Shown: positions 15,995 to 24,713, counted from the first letter of the stretch. The stretch is 43,872 nucleotides of DNA from Bacillus sp. RO3 (GCF_012911895.1 NZ_JAAXCV010000006.1:1-43872); one strand, 5' to 3'. The notes: a model not told the origin generated them from the sequence alone. Made by a program: numbers and translations.

Positions 15995-18529
15995 TCAGTC
16001 CTCACATCTTTTACGGTGACAAATGCATTTCACACGCAGAGGTAAAGGTTCGGTTTCGATTTTGCTACCTTCCCAAAGAATGTATGCCCTGATGGTAGGC
16101 TTTTCTGTCATTCCATGCTTTGGGGTGATGTCTGCTGAAAACTGTCCGTCTTCACCCGTTATTGCCGGATTAGGGTTGATTGGAAGTGGCTGTTCCATGA
16201 CGTCAAAATGAACCTCCATGTCTTGGATTGGCTTTTCATCGCAAATGACTTCACCTGTGAGGGATCCCCCTTTACAATCTATTAAGGCAGGGACATATAA
16301 GAACAATTCGGGATTCTTGCACTTCTCACATCCACCTGAAAGGGTGGCTTCGTCTGAGATAATCTTCCCCTGCACATACGCCTCAGCTTCATAAGGGATT
16401 TTCTGAGGCGGAGTATCGTGAGGCACTGTAACGTTACTAGAAAACGTACCCTTTCCATCTGTTGTCACTTTCTCCTTTTCAAATTTAAGAATGGGACTTT
16501 TTAAAGAAACCTCCACACCCTTTAGAGGCTCGCTGTCACAGTGTACGATGCCGCTGATCTCCCCACAGCAATCAACCCTTTTCATTTCATGAAGTTTGAT
16601 GATAGGTTCTGTGCATGTGCAGGAAAGTTTGACGGTACGGGATTGAGACACTACATCCTTTCCATCTGTCAGCGCCTTCACCTCAAACACGACTTCATCC
16701 GATACGTGAGAATATGGGGTAAACTCAGCCGTATATTCACCCTTCCTATTCGTTTTGATCACATCTGGTGAAATCTCCCCCGCATCAGGTGTCACCTTCA
16801 CCTCAATACGTGCGTTTTCTACTGGATTCTTGTTACAGGTGTAAGTTCCTTTTAACACGGCTCCTTCACAATCAATACATTCTGGAACCGATAGGGTCAA
16901 TTTAGGACTTTCACATTTCAGACAGCCTGCATAGACAAATGCCCGTTCCGACACCTCCTTCCCCTCAACCCTCGCAGTCGCTTTATAAGGTACCTCACTG
17001 AAAGGTGTATTCGGGGGGACGAAGGCAATGACTGAGAACTCCCCTCCCTCATCTGTGGTCACCACCTGTGGCTTGAAGGTGATCACGGGACTTGAAAGAG
17101 TGACTTCTTTATCAGCCAAAGGGATTCCTTCACAGGAAAGCTTTCCTGAAATGACTCCTTTGCAATCCAGGCGTTTGACTTTTTCAAGATGAATGTCAGG
17201 ATGACAGCACGGACAATCGATGGTGATTTTCTTCGATACCGTCACCTGCTCCGTTCCAATGAAACCCACGGCCTTCACTAGAATGGTTTCCGACACTCCA
17301 AGTCGTGGTCGGATCTTGGTGGTATACCTTCCATCTTTATCAGTAACAGCAGGGTTGGGATCCACCTTCACTGCATTCGGTGTCGAGGCGGTTATAGTGA
17401 ATGATATGTTTACATGGGGAACTGGAAGGCCGTCACAAGTGAACCGTCCTTTCAATTCCGCACCTTTACAGGTGACGGGCTCACAAGGAATTTCAAGGGT
17501 CAACTCAGGTTTTCTGCACTTTTTGCATCCTGCTTTCACCGTATCTCCGTCACTGATGGTTTTTCCATCAATCACTGCAGTTGCTGAATACGAAGCTGTT
17601 TGAAATGGTGTGCCTTTCTTCACCGTCACTATAGAAGAAAAATTCCCATTCTCATCTGTTACAGGATTGGAAGGGTCAAAATTCAAAATGGATGAGCCGT
17701 TCAACTTCACTGACACATTCTCCTGCGGCTTGCCGTCACAGGTGACAGTGCCTGAGACAATGGCTCGGCAGTCAATGACTTTCAATTTCTTTAATTTTAT
17801 AACCGGGTTCTTGCATTTCACACAAGTCACTTTCACTGCCCTCTTTTCAGAGGATACATGAATACCTCCTATTTTAGTCCTTGCCGTAATATAAACAGTT
17901 TCATTCACATCGGGAAAAGGGACGAGTGTTGCTGTGAACCTTCCATCTTTTTGTGTAATGGCAGGATTGGGGGTGATAACGACACGGTTAGAACCGGATT
18001 CAATGGTGAATAGAATCCCTGTATTCCCTATCGCCCTCCCATCGCAGATGAGCCTTCCTGTGATCTGTGTCCCTTTACAGGTGACGGGACTCTTAATGGG
18101 ATCAAGCGTCAACACTGGGTTTTTGCATGGGATGCAATCAACCCTTACTGAAATGGCATCACGGATGGCCTTATTTATGACTACAGCTTCTGCAGTGATG
18201 ATGACGTTGTTGATGATCGGAGTGCCCGGATCAACGGTTACCACCGTTGAGAACCTTCCATCACTGTCCGTGACGGGCTCATCATTTTCGAAGAACAGTC
18301 CCTTAAATGATGACGAAAGTGTAACCAGCACACCTTGAAGCGGCTTAAAATCACAAAGCACTCTTCCCGAGACGATCCCTTTACAGCTGATGATATCTAT
18401 ATCATCTAAGTGTACGGTTGGATTTTTGCATCCGTCATAAGGGAAAATACCAGGACATCCAAAGGGAGGTAAATCCATCTTGCAATCAATGATTGTTGCT
18501 GGAATCGCTTTTTTCTTTCTTCTCACCAT
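15995..18529 (-). CDS. Large cysteine-rich protein of eight Ig-like repeats (alternating A/B)
   Basis: An 844-residue protein with no signal peptide; it begins MVRRKKKAIPA. Start at ATG 18529 is set by AAAGGA 6 nt upstream. Eight tandem domains of about 95-105 residues follow, each opening with C-x-x-C or a near variant, then P-x-x-x-L, a CKG-like motif, a G-x-x-x-C motif, a T-x-x-x-G-x-F/Y strand, and ending in Cys. Domains alternate: odd ones carry (I/V)SG and a TP motif (GTPI, GTPF, NTPF, DTPP) and mostly end in GC; even ones carry PNPAIT-like turns and a V-x-E motif, so the unit is an A+B dimer repeated four times. The folds look like carboxypeptidase-regulatory or Big-type beta sandwiches. 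With about four cysteines per domain it may be disulfide- or metal-stabilised. A spore coat or exosporium structural role is possible but only inferred. It lies between yfkD and yfkE homologues. Confidence 0.8.
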   Translation of the reverse strand: MVRRKKKAIPATIIDCKMDLPPFGCPGIFPYDGCKNPTVHLDDIDIISCKGIVSGRVLCDFKPLQGVLVTLSSSFKGLFFENDEPVTDSDGRFSTVVTVDPGTPIINNVIITAEAVVINKAIRDAISVRVDCIPCKNPVLTLDPIKSPVTCKGTQITGRLICDGRAIGNTGILFTIESGSNRVVITPNPAITQKDGRFTATLVPFPDVNETVYITARTKIGGIHVSSEKRAVKVTCVKCKNPVIKLKKLKVIDCRAIVSGTVTCDGKPQENVSVKLNGSSILNFDPSNPVTDENGNFSSIVTVKKGTPFQTASYSATAVIDGKTISDGDTVKAGCKKCRKPELTLEIPCEPVTCKGAELKGRFTCDGLPVPHVNISFTITASTPNAVKVDPNPAVTDKDGRYTTKIRPRLGVSETILVKAVGFIGTEQVTVSKKITIDCPCCHPDIHLEKVKRLDCKGVISGKLSCEGIPLADKEVTLSSPVITFKPQVVTTDEGGEFSVIAFVPPNTPFSEVPYKATARVEGKEVSERAFVYAGCLKCESPKLTLSVPECIDCEGAVLKGTYTCNKNPVENARIEVKVTPDAGEISPDVIKTNRKGEYTAEFTPYSHVSDEVVFEVKALTDGKDVVSQSRTVKLSCTCTEPIIKLHEMKRVDCCGEISGIVHCDSEPLKGVEVSLKSPILKFEKEKVTTDGKGTFSSNVTVPHDTPPQKIPYEAEAYVQGKIISDEATLSGGCEKCKNPELFLYVPALIDCKGGSLTGEVICDEKPIQDMEVHFDVMEQPLPINPNPAITGEDGQFSADITPKHGMTEKPTIRAYILWEGSKIETEPLPLRVKCICHRKRCED

Positions 18530-18606
18530 ACTCATTCCTTTACGTAAAAACTCTGCTGTTAGTTTATTCCAGAATGGGCGGACGGTTCTCACAGATCACA
18601 AACCAG

Positions 18607-18635
18607 GAAAAAAGACCCAACAGATATCTGTTGGG
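18607..18635 (-). terminator. Terminator of the Ca2+/H+ antiporter gene
   Basis: CCCAACAGATATCTGTTGGG (18616-18635) is a perfect palindrome, followed on the minus strand by TCTTTTTTCC, immediately downstream of the antiporter stop. Confidence 0.85.
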
Positions 18636-18649
18636 CCTTACATATTGGT

Positions 18650-19705
18650 TTATAATAGATAAAATCCAATTCCCATGATGAGATAGGCTGCCAGGAGGGT
18701 GAGGCCTTCAAACCAGTTTGTCTCACCGTCATTGGAGATGACGATGGTCACAAGGACTGCTGATACCATGGCCACCAGTTCCGGCAGCGTAAACACCAGG
18801 GGCATGCTCGTTTCGAAGAAAAGTGAAATCAAGACAAGGACCGGTGCTACGAACATGGCGATCTGCAGGGTCGAACCAATGGCAATCTCTACAGCGATAT
18901 CCATTTTATTTTTATACGCCATAATGATCGCCGATGCGTGCTCAGCTGCATTGCCGACGATGGCTACGATGATGACCCCGATGAACAGTTCACTCCAGCC
19001 GAATGTGTTGCCGACCTCTTCAAACGTATGGACAAGGCGTTCCGATACATAGGCTACGGCTGCCGTGGAAGCGGCAAGGATCAGTAATGCTTTCCCTTTA
19101 CTCCACTCCGGTTCTTCATGGGAGTGATTACTCTCTCCTTCTTCATGCTGATACACTCCGCGGTGAGTCACCAACTTAAAGAATAAGGCAAAAAGATAAA
19201 GGGCAATCAATATGACTGATACGCCGATGGACAGGGTCATGGTCTTCGCTTCGATCATATCCTGCGCGAATACTTCAGGGATGACGAACGCAACGATGAC
19301 CGCAAACATGAGAAGCCCTGAATTGTGGCGGGCATCAAACACATTGAACTTCTGACGCTTGAACTTGATCCCCCCTACAAAAAAGGACAAACCGGCAACC
19401 AAAAGCAGGTTTCCCAGGACAGATCCCGTTAAGGATGCCAGTACGACCCCGATCAAACCGGCCTTCAGGGCAAAAATAGAAATAATGAGTTCAACAGCGT
19501 TTCCAAAGGTGGCGTTCAATAATCCACCGATCCGTGGACCCGACACAACGGCCAGGCTTTCTGTCGACCTCCCCATAAACGCTGCGAGGGCAATAATCGT
19601 GACACAGTAAATGCCGAACATGAGGACATTCGGCCAATGAAGGAGTGAGCCGATGACCGAGATGGGAACTCCTGCAAATACAAGCAGTGCAAATACTTTA
19701 TTCAT
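18650..19705 (-). CDS. chaA: Ca2+/H+ antiporter, CAX family (YfkE/ChaA)
   Basis: A 351-residue membrane protein with about 11 TM helices. The two inverted alpha-repeats of the CaCA superfamily are clear: FGNAVELIISIFALKAG near residue 60 and VGNAAEHASAIIMAYKNKMD near residue 245, each with the conserved GNA-E motif that binds calcium. It should expel Ca2+ in exchange for protons across the cytoplasmic membrane. B. subtilis YfkE (ChaA), whose structure is known, has the same length and motifs and lies in the same gene neighbourhood. Start ATG 19705 follows an AAAGAAGGATC site. The gene ends in a strong palindromic terminator. Confidence 0.92.
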   Translation of the reverse strand: MNKVFALLVFAGVPISVIGSLLHWPNVLMFGIYCVTIIALAAFMGRSTESLAVVSGPRIGGLLNATFGNAVELIISIFALKAGLIGVVLASLTGSVLGNLLLVAGLSFFVGGIKFKRQKFNVFDARHNSGLLMFAVIVAFVIPEVFAQDMIEAKTMTLSIGVSVILIALYLFALFFKLVTHRGVYQHEEGESNHSHEEPEWSKGKALLILAASTAAVAYVSERLVHTFEEVGNTFGWSELFIGVIIVAIVGNAAEHASAIIMAYKNKMDIAVEIAIGSTLQIAMFVAPVLVLISLFFETSMPLVFTLPELVAMVSAVLVTIVISNDGETNWFEGLTLLAAYLIMGIGFYLL

Positions 19706-19794
19706 GTGCGTGATCCTTCTTTCTCAATAAAATTTGTTTAAATCCACCGAGATTAGACACATTAAAGATAGAACCCAAATAGGAGGTACACCCC

Positions 19795-20214
19795 ATGGCA
19801 CAAAGCTTGAAAGAAAAAATCATTGAGCTGTTTTCCCATCATAAAATCGGCACACTTGCCACGATCCGTGACAACAGGCCGTATTCACGCTTTATGATGT
19901 TCTATCATGAAGACCTTACACTCTACACCGCAACCAACGAGCATGCACACAAAGCAGAAGACATTGCACAGAATCCCCATGTTCATATTCTTCTTGGTCA
20001 TGACCGTGATTCCGATCATGAGCACTATGTAGAAATTGAAGCAGAGGCATCTGTAGAAGAATCCAAAGAGCTCAAGGAGAAATTCTGGAACGAACAACTC
20101 AAATCCTGGATCGCAAGCCCGGATGACCCGGAATACCTGCTCCTCAAACTCACACCCAAAACCATCCTCTACTACGAAAAAACAGGCAAAGAACCCGAGG
20201 AGCTAAGCTTTTAA
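19795..20214 (+). CDS. Pyridoxamine 5'-phosphate oxidase family / general stress protein
   Basis: A 139-residue protein of the split-barrel flavin-binding fold. It begins MAQSLKEKIIELFSHHKIGT, then LATIRDNRPYSRFMMFYHED and LTLYTATNEHAHKAEDIAQN, the usual beta-strand pattern of GSP26-like PNPOx proteins. Such proteins bind FMN or F420; the substrate is unknown. Start ATG 19795 follows AGGAGGTACACCCC, a strong ribosome binding site. It is divergent from chaA and followed by a long hairpin of the dispersed repeat family. Confidence 0.85.
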   Translation: MAQSLKEKIIELFSHHKIGTLATIRDNRPYSRFMMFYHEDLTLYTATNEHAHKAEDIAQNPHVHILLGHDRDSDHEHYVEIEAEASVEESKELKEKFWNEQLKSWIASPDDPEYLLLKLTPKTILYYEKTGKEPEELSF

Positions 20215-20215
20215 G

Positions 20216-20288
20216 AGAGGGACGGACCTCCAAATGAATAAAATCGTTGATAAATAAACGTTTTGTATTCATTAGAGGTCCGTCCCTT
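20216..20288. repeat. Long GGACGGACC hairpin repeat, copy 1
   Basis: Arms GGGACGGACCTCCAAATGAATA and TATTCATTAGAGGTCCGTCCC pair over about 21 bp with one bulge, enclosing about 25 nt. It directly follows the stop of the stress-protein gene and can terminate or protect its mRNA. Between it and copy 2 no gene is seen. Confidence 0.75.
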
Positions 20289-20419
20289 CTTATCCCTTCT
20301 TATCCCTTTCACTGCACGCCCACAGTGTCACTGCCCATCCTCTTCTGTCTTGAATGAACAGAGGCCATACCTCTCGCAGTAATCAGAGGCTCTTGTTCCA
20401 TCACCGCTCTACTGTAGTG

Positions 20420-20490
20420 AAGGACGGACCTTCACATTGATAAGACCATCCCCAATCAGCGAGAATCTATCCCTTTGAGGTCCGTCCCTC
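20420..20490. repeat. Long GGACGGACC hairpin repeat, copy 2
   Basis: AAGGACGGACCTTCA at the left and GAGGTCCGTCCCTC at the right are inverted around about 45 nt. It lies downstream of the OsmC gene, on its 3' side, and so is between two convergent genes together with copy 1. Confidence 0.65.
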
Positions 20491-20504
20491 ACCCCATCAC
20501 CGCT

Positions 20505-20888
20505 TTACTTCACCAACTCAAACGTTTCTTCAATCTTAATGCTGTCCTGTACGGACTGCACCATGGAGCAGTTTTTACGCGTGAGCTTCATGGCTTTTTC
20601 GATTTTGGTCTCATCCAGGTCCGTCCCTTTGATGGTGAAGTGGAGTGAGATGGCTTCGACGCGGTTTGCTTCTGATTCGTTGCGGGTTACGTCGGCTTTG
20701 ATGTGGATGTCGTCGAATTCGATGCGCATTTTCTCCAGGACTTTTCGGAGCACTCCTCCGCTGCATACTGCCACAGATGATACCAGTAATTGGAATGGGC
20801 GAAATCCATACTCTTCGTTACCCGAAACCTCCAGCTTCCCAAACCCTAGATCTGTGTAAAATCCACCTTCCTGCATGTTAAATTCCAT
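20505..20888 (-). CDS. OsmC family protein (peroxide/hydroperoxide-reductase-like)
   Basis: A 127-residue OsmC/Ohr-fold protein. The two redox cysteines are visible: Cys42 in SSVAVCSGGVLRKVL and Cys107 in RKNCSMVQSV. The family reduces organic hydroperoxides with a thiol; members of this YhfA-like branch are less well characterised. Start ATG 20888. A GGGACGGACCTGG stretch inside the gene (20615-20628) resembles the dispersed repeat but encodes the family-typical GTDLDE, so it is probably chance. The gene converges on the stress-protein gene. Confidence 0.85.
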   Translation of the reverse strand: MEFNMQEGGFYTDLGFGKLEVSGNEEYGFRPFQLLVSSVAVCSGGVLRKVLEKMRIEFDDIHIKADVTRNESEANRVEAISLHFTIKGTDLDETKIEKAMKLTRKNCSMVQSVQDSIKIEETFELVK

Positions 20889-20982
20889 TATGAATTCATT
20901 CCTTCCTTATGATAATTAATAGCTGGTTTGATTTTACTCTATTCATTTCGTATTGCCAAACATTGAAATTGGGAGTACCATC

Positions 20983-21021
20983 AAAGGAGCTATTAACAAT
21001 GATTGGGAGTTTTTCATAATG
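20983..21021 (+). promoter_or_regulatory. Leader mini-ORF coupled to MFS start
   Basis: AAAGGAG (20983-20989) is well spaced for ATG 20999, which opens a six-codon frame (MIGSFS) whose TAA overlaps the MFS start as TAATG (21017-21021). The MFS start itself has only a modest GGGAG. Coupled reinitiation is plausible. Confidence 0.4.
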
Positions 21022-22203
21022 AATCAAACATTATCCTTCCGTTTCCGGGTCCTGGTTGGAATCGTCGCGATTTCAGGCTTCTCGCAAGGTATGCTTCTGC
21101 CTTTGATCGCCATTATATTCGAACAGGACGGCATTTCTTCCTCCCTTAACGGATTAAATGCGACCGCTCTATATATCGGTATTTTACTTGCATCGCCCCT
21201 GATGGAAAGGCCTCTTCAGAAAATCGGATACAAACCGATGATCATCATCGGTGGGATCGTCGTGGCGACGTCCCTGCTCCTATTCCCGGTCTGGAAATCT
21301 TTCTGGTTCTGGTTCATCCTTCGTCTCTGCATCGGAGTCGGTGACCACATGCTCCACTTTGCCACTCAAACATGGATCACCTCATTCTCTCCGAAAGAAC
21401 ACCGGGGACGGAATATATCCATCTATGGGGTTTCATTTGGAATAGGATTCGCCGTGGGACCCATGATGACACAGCTCATCACCATTCACCAGGCACTGCC
21501 TTTTGTCATTTCTTCCTTATTAAGCCTGGGTGTCTGGGTGTTCGTTTTTAAATTACAAAATGAATTCCCCGAGCAGCATAACATAGGCAGTGCCTCGTTC
21601 CTCGGATCGTTCCAACGCTTCGGCAAGGTCCTGCAATATGCTTGGGTCGCTTTACTGCCGCCACTGGGTTATGGATTTCTTGAAGCTTCCTTAAATGGGA
21701 ACTTCCCCGTTTTCGCCCTGCGGAACGGACTTTCCATTGAAGCGGTTGCCATCCTTCTCCCTGCCTTCGCGGTGGGAAGCATCATCTCCCAGGTCCCCCT
21801 TGGGATTCTGAGTGATCGATACGGGAGGCAAAATGTCCTGCTCATCGTCATGATAATCGGATTCCTCTGTTTTTCAGGGGCAGGAATCGTGTCGGAATCC
21901 ACCATTGGCTTATTCATCTGCTTCACTCTCGCCGGGATGGCTGTCGGATCGACGTTCTCCCTAGGGATCAGTTATATGACCGACCTCCTGCCAAAAGAAT
22001 TACTTCCTGCCGGGAACATCATGTGCGGTATTTTCTTCAGTTTTGGAAGCATGATCGGACCTTTCATAGGCGGCGTCACCATCGACTGGTTCAAAGGTTC
22101 AAGCTTTTTCTATCTGATCGCCTTCATGATGCTGATGATTTTTGTGTGCTTGCTCGTCTTTTCCCTTCAAACTAGACGTAGAGAAATAACCCAAAAAAAC
22201 TAG
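21019..22203 (+). CDS. MFS transporter (YfkF-like position)
   Basis: A 394-residue, 12-TM major facilitator protein. The motif between TM2 and TM3 is degenerate (MERPLQKIGYKPMIII), and the second half has GILSDRYGRQNVLLIVMI, a good copy of the MFS G-x-x-x-D-R-x-G-R motif. Start is ATG 21019, giving MNQTLSFRFRVLVGIVAISG; an in-frame TTG at 20953 would add 22 hydrophilic residues and is less likely. The substrate is unknown; drug-type export is typical for such proteins. It follows yfkE closely in order, as yfkF does in B. subtilis. No terminator is obvious before the PerR box downstream. Confidence 0.82.
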   Translation: MNQTLSFRFRVLVGIVAISGFSQGMLLPLIAIIFEQDGISSSLNGLNATALYIGILLASPLMERPLQKIGYKPMIIIGGIVVATSLLLFPVWKSFWFWFILRLCIGVGDHMLHFATQTWITSFSPKEHRGRNISIYGVSFGIGFAVGPMMTQLITIHQALPFVISSLLSLGVWVFVFKLQNEFPEQHNIGSASFLGSFQRFGKVLQYAWVALLPPLGYGFLEASLNGNFPVFALRNGLSIEAVAILLPAFAVGSIISQVPLGILSDRYGRQNVLLIVMIIGFLCFSGAGIVSESTIGLFICFTLAGMAVGSTFSLGISYMTDLLPKELLPAGNIMCGIFFSFGSMIGPFIGGVTIDWFKGSSFFYLIAFMMLMIFVCLLVFSLQTRRREITQKN

Positions 22204-22246
22204 CACAAATTTCTTTCCATCCTCATATACATGTGGTAGGATTAGA

Positions 22247-22261
22247 TTATAATAATTATAA
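22247..22261. promoter_or_regulatory. Perfect PerR box upstream of zosA
   Basis: TTATAATAATTATAA matches the B. subtilis Per box consensus TTATAATNATTATAA at all positions. zosA is a known PerR-regulated gene in B. subtilis, so peroxide induction is expected here. A -10-like TATAAA lies at about 22275, 14 bp downstream. Confidence 0.9.
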
Positions 22262-22306
22262 ATTACTAGCTTCATATAAAATACAGCTAAGAGCACGTGC
22301 AGTTTT

Positions 22307-22331
22307 GCTGTCACCTTCCATCGGTGGCAGC
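22307..22331 (+). promoter_or_regulatory. Hairpin in the zosA 5' leader
   Basis: GCTGTCACC (22307-22315) and GGTGGCAGC (22323-22331) pair (one T-G) around TTCCATC. It lies between the PerR box and the zosA ribosome binding site and is not followed by a clear T tract, so it may be a mRNA structure rather than a terminator. Confidence 0.4.
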
Positions 22332-22417
22332 TTTCGTCGTTTTATAGGGGTAATGACGTTGATTATTATTCTCAATAAGAATCCCGGATTTTCATTTAAC
22401 AAAAGGAGGAATACGTT

Positions 22418-24334
22418 ATGAGCTCGCAATCCAAAGCCCTTTCCATGGGTACACCGAATGATAAACTTAATTTCTTGGATAAAGTCAGGCCTCATGCAGA
22501 ATTAATGGCAGCCCTTGTCAGCGGGGTGTTTATTTTACTGGGCTGGCTGACATCCAACACTGACTCCACCTTAAGCATCATCTTCTATCTTCTCGCCTTT
22601 GCCATTGGAGGATTCGCCAAGGCCAAAGAAGGAATTGAAGAAACCATTGAAAACAAAGAATTAAATGTAGAAATGTTGATGATTTTCGCCGCAGTGGGGT
22701 CTGCCATCATCGGCTATTGGACGGAAGGTGCCATCCTGATCTTCATCTTCGCAGTCAGCGGTGCACTTGAAACCTATACCATGAACAAAAGTCAGAAGGA
22801 AATCTCGGCACTTATGCAGCTACAGCCTGAAGAAGCTTGGCTTGTGACGGGATCGGGTGAAAAGAAGGTCCACGTCTCTACCCTTGAAATCGGAGATCAT
22901 ATCCTGATCAAACCGGGTGAGCGCGTACCCACAGACGGTGTCGTGGTGAAGGGAACGTCCTCCATCGATGAAGCAGCCATTTCAGGTGAAGCCGTACCCG
23001 TCACCAAGGGTCTGAGGGATGAAGTGTTTGCCGGTACCGTCAACATCAATGGCGCCATCACCATTGAAATGACGAAGCCGAGCAGCGAAACCCTGTTCCA
23101 GAAAATCATCGATCTCGTCCAATCGGCACAAAGTGAAAAATCCCCTTCACAGCAGTTCATCGAACGCTTTGAAGGCACCTATGTAAAAGTCGTCCTTGCG
23201 GTTGTATTCCTGATGATGTTCCTGCCTCACTTCCTTCTTGGATGGAGCTGGACGGAAACATTCTACCGGGCGATGGTCCTTCTCGTCGTGGCTTCACCTT
23301 GTGCCCTGGTCGCCGCGATCATGCCGGCTAGTTTATCGGCCATTTCAAACGGTGCCCGTCACGGAATTCTATTCAAAGGCGGCGCCCACTTAGAAAACTT
23401 AAGTAATATCAAAGCGATTGCCTTTGATAAAACGGGTACGTTGACAAAAGGGAAACCGGTCGTTACGGATATCATGGTAGCGGATCATTTGGATGAACGT
23501 GAAGTCATGGCTACCATTGCTTCCATTGAAAATCAGTCGAATCATCCACTCGCCCAGGCCATCGTCCGCCACGCCACCCGGGAACTACATTTGGAACTCA
23601 GTCAGCCCGACTCCCTTGAAGATGTATCAGGCTGGGGAGTCAAAGCACTGGTCTCAGGGGATGAATGGAAGATTGGTAAAGCCGATTTTGTGGATAAAGC
23701 GTCAGCAGAGCAATTTATGAATGGTGTCTTTGCCAACATTGCATCTGAAGGAAAGACAACGGTTTTCGTATCAAAGAATTCTGAAATCGTCGCGTTGATC
23801 GCCCTGAAGGACGTCGTACGCAATGAAACCATCAAAGCCCTGGAACTACTGAAACAAGAAGGCGTCCAAACGATCATGCTGACGGGAGACAATGAAAAGA
23901 CCGCCCGTGCCATTGCAGAAGAAGCCAAGGTCGCTTCCTTCATAGCCGAATGCCTGCCGGAAACGAAGGTAGACGAATTGAAGAGGTTGAAGCGTCAATT
24001 CGGAACAGTCGGGATGGTTGGTGACGGGATCAACGATGCACCGGCACTGGCAACCGCCAACGTCGGGATCGCCATGGGGGAAGGAACCGATGTCGCCCTG
24101 GAAACCGCAGATGTTGTGTTGATGAAGAATGATCTTACCCGTATTGCTGAAGCCATCAAGCTGTCGAAAAAAATGAAGCGGATCGTCCAGCAAAATGTCG
24201 TGTTTTCCATCGCCGTCATCATGCTCCTCATCGCTTCCAACTTCCTGCAGATCCTTGACCTCCCATATGGAGTCATCGGGCATGAAGGCAGCACGATTCT
24301 CGTGATACTGAATGGACTGCGATTGTTGAAATAA
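22418..24334 (+). CDS. zosA: Zn2+-type P1B ATPase ZosA
   Basis: A 638-residue heavy-metal P-type ATPase with no N-terminal metal-binding domain. The TM metal site is SPC (residues 293-295) in VVASPCALVAA; the actuator motif SGEAVP and phosphorylation motif DKTGTLTKG (Asp337) are intact; MLTGDN and VGDGINDAPAL follow. The length is nearly that of B. subtilis ZosA (637). ZosA is described as a zinc uptake ATPase induced by peroxide through PerR, and a perfect PerR box lies upstream, which fixes the identification better than sequence type alone. Start ATG 22418 follows AAAGGAGG. It is monocistronic, with a terminator at 24343. Confidence 0.9.
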   Translation: MSSQSKALSMGTPNDKLNFLDKVRPHAELMAALVSGVFILLGWLTSNTDSTLSIIFYLLAFAIGGFAKAKEGIEETIENKELNVEMLMIFAAVGSAIIGYWTEGAILIFIFAVSGALETYTMNKSQKEISALMQLQPEEAWLVTGSGEKKVHVSTLEIGDHILIKPGERVPTDGVVVKGTSSIDEAAISGEAVPVTKGLRDEVFAGTVNINGAITIEMTKPSSETLFQKIIDLVQSAQSEKSPSQQFIERFEGTYVKVVLAVVFLMMFLPHFLLGWSWTETFYRAMVLLVVASPCALVAAIMPASLSAISNGARHGILFKGGAHLENLSNIKAIAFDKTGTLTKGKPVVTDIMVADHLDEREVMATIASIENQSNHPLAQAIVRHATRELHLELSQPDSLEDVSGWGVKALVSGDEWKIGKADFVDKASAEQFMNGVFANIASEGKTTVFVSKNSEIVALIALKDVVRNETIKALELLKQEGVQTIMLTGDNEKTARAIAEEAKVASFIAECLPETKVDELKRLKRQFGTVGMVGDGINDAPALATANVGIAMGEGTDVALETADVVLMKNDLTRIAEAIKLSKKMKRIVQQNVVFSIAVIMLLIASNFLQILDLPYGVIGHEGSTILVILNGLRLLK

Positions 24335-24342
24335 TGTTGATA

Positions 24343-24375
24343 AACATCCGATCTTAAGGGATTGGATGTTTTTTT
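24343..24375 (+). terminator. Terminator of zosA
   Basis: AACATCC (24343-24349) and GGATGTT (24364-24370), extended by GATC/GATT, form a stem followed by TTTTTTTG. A GGTCCGTCCCT core copy lies at 24468-24483; 24376-24517 otherwise shows nothing that I can interpret. Confidence 0.85.
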
Positions 24376-24517
24376 GTGGATAAAAGACGGACAACCTCAC
24401 CATTTTCACCATGCTGCCTGCACAAGCAGCGATTTGCGCTTTTTCCTCGTTCCTCCCCCTCTCCTACAAAGGTCCGTCCCTCCTCTGATAAAATTTTACT
24501 AAAATAATATTTTGTTG

Positions 24518-24572
24518 TTGCTTTCTTGAAAGGGATATCATAGAATGTGTTTAGTTAGTGCAAACGGTTGCA
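24518..24572 (+). promoter_or_regulatory. PTS operon promoter with LacI/CcpA-type operator
   Basis: TTGCTT (24518-24523), a 17-nt spacer and TAGAAT (24541-24546) form a promoter. TGCAAACGGTTGCA (24559-24572), just after the expected start site, is near palindromic and fits a LacI-family operator; it matches the cre consensus at 12 of 14 positions. A perfect 8-bp hairpin (24620-24643) lies further down the leader. Confidence 0.6.
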
Positions 24573-24713
24573 TCTTATTTCGTCGTACAAAGTACAATTT
24601 CGTACATACCCTGCAACCCACATTTCACTTTAACCTGAAATGTAAACGCACACATGTCATCCCATGTAAGAAATATAGTCCAATAGATTGATATTAAAGG
24701 AGGAAACGGGTTT

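Noticed and set aside
20615..20628. Copy of the GGTCCGTCCCT repeat inside the OsmC gene
   Set aside because: It encodes the GTDLDE segment expected in OsmC proteins, so chance is a sufficient explanation.
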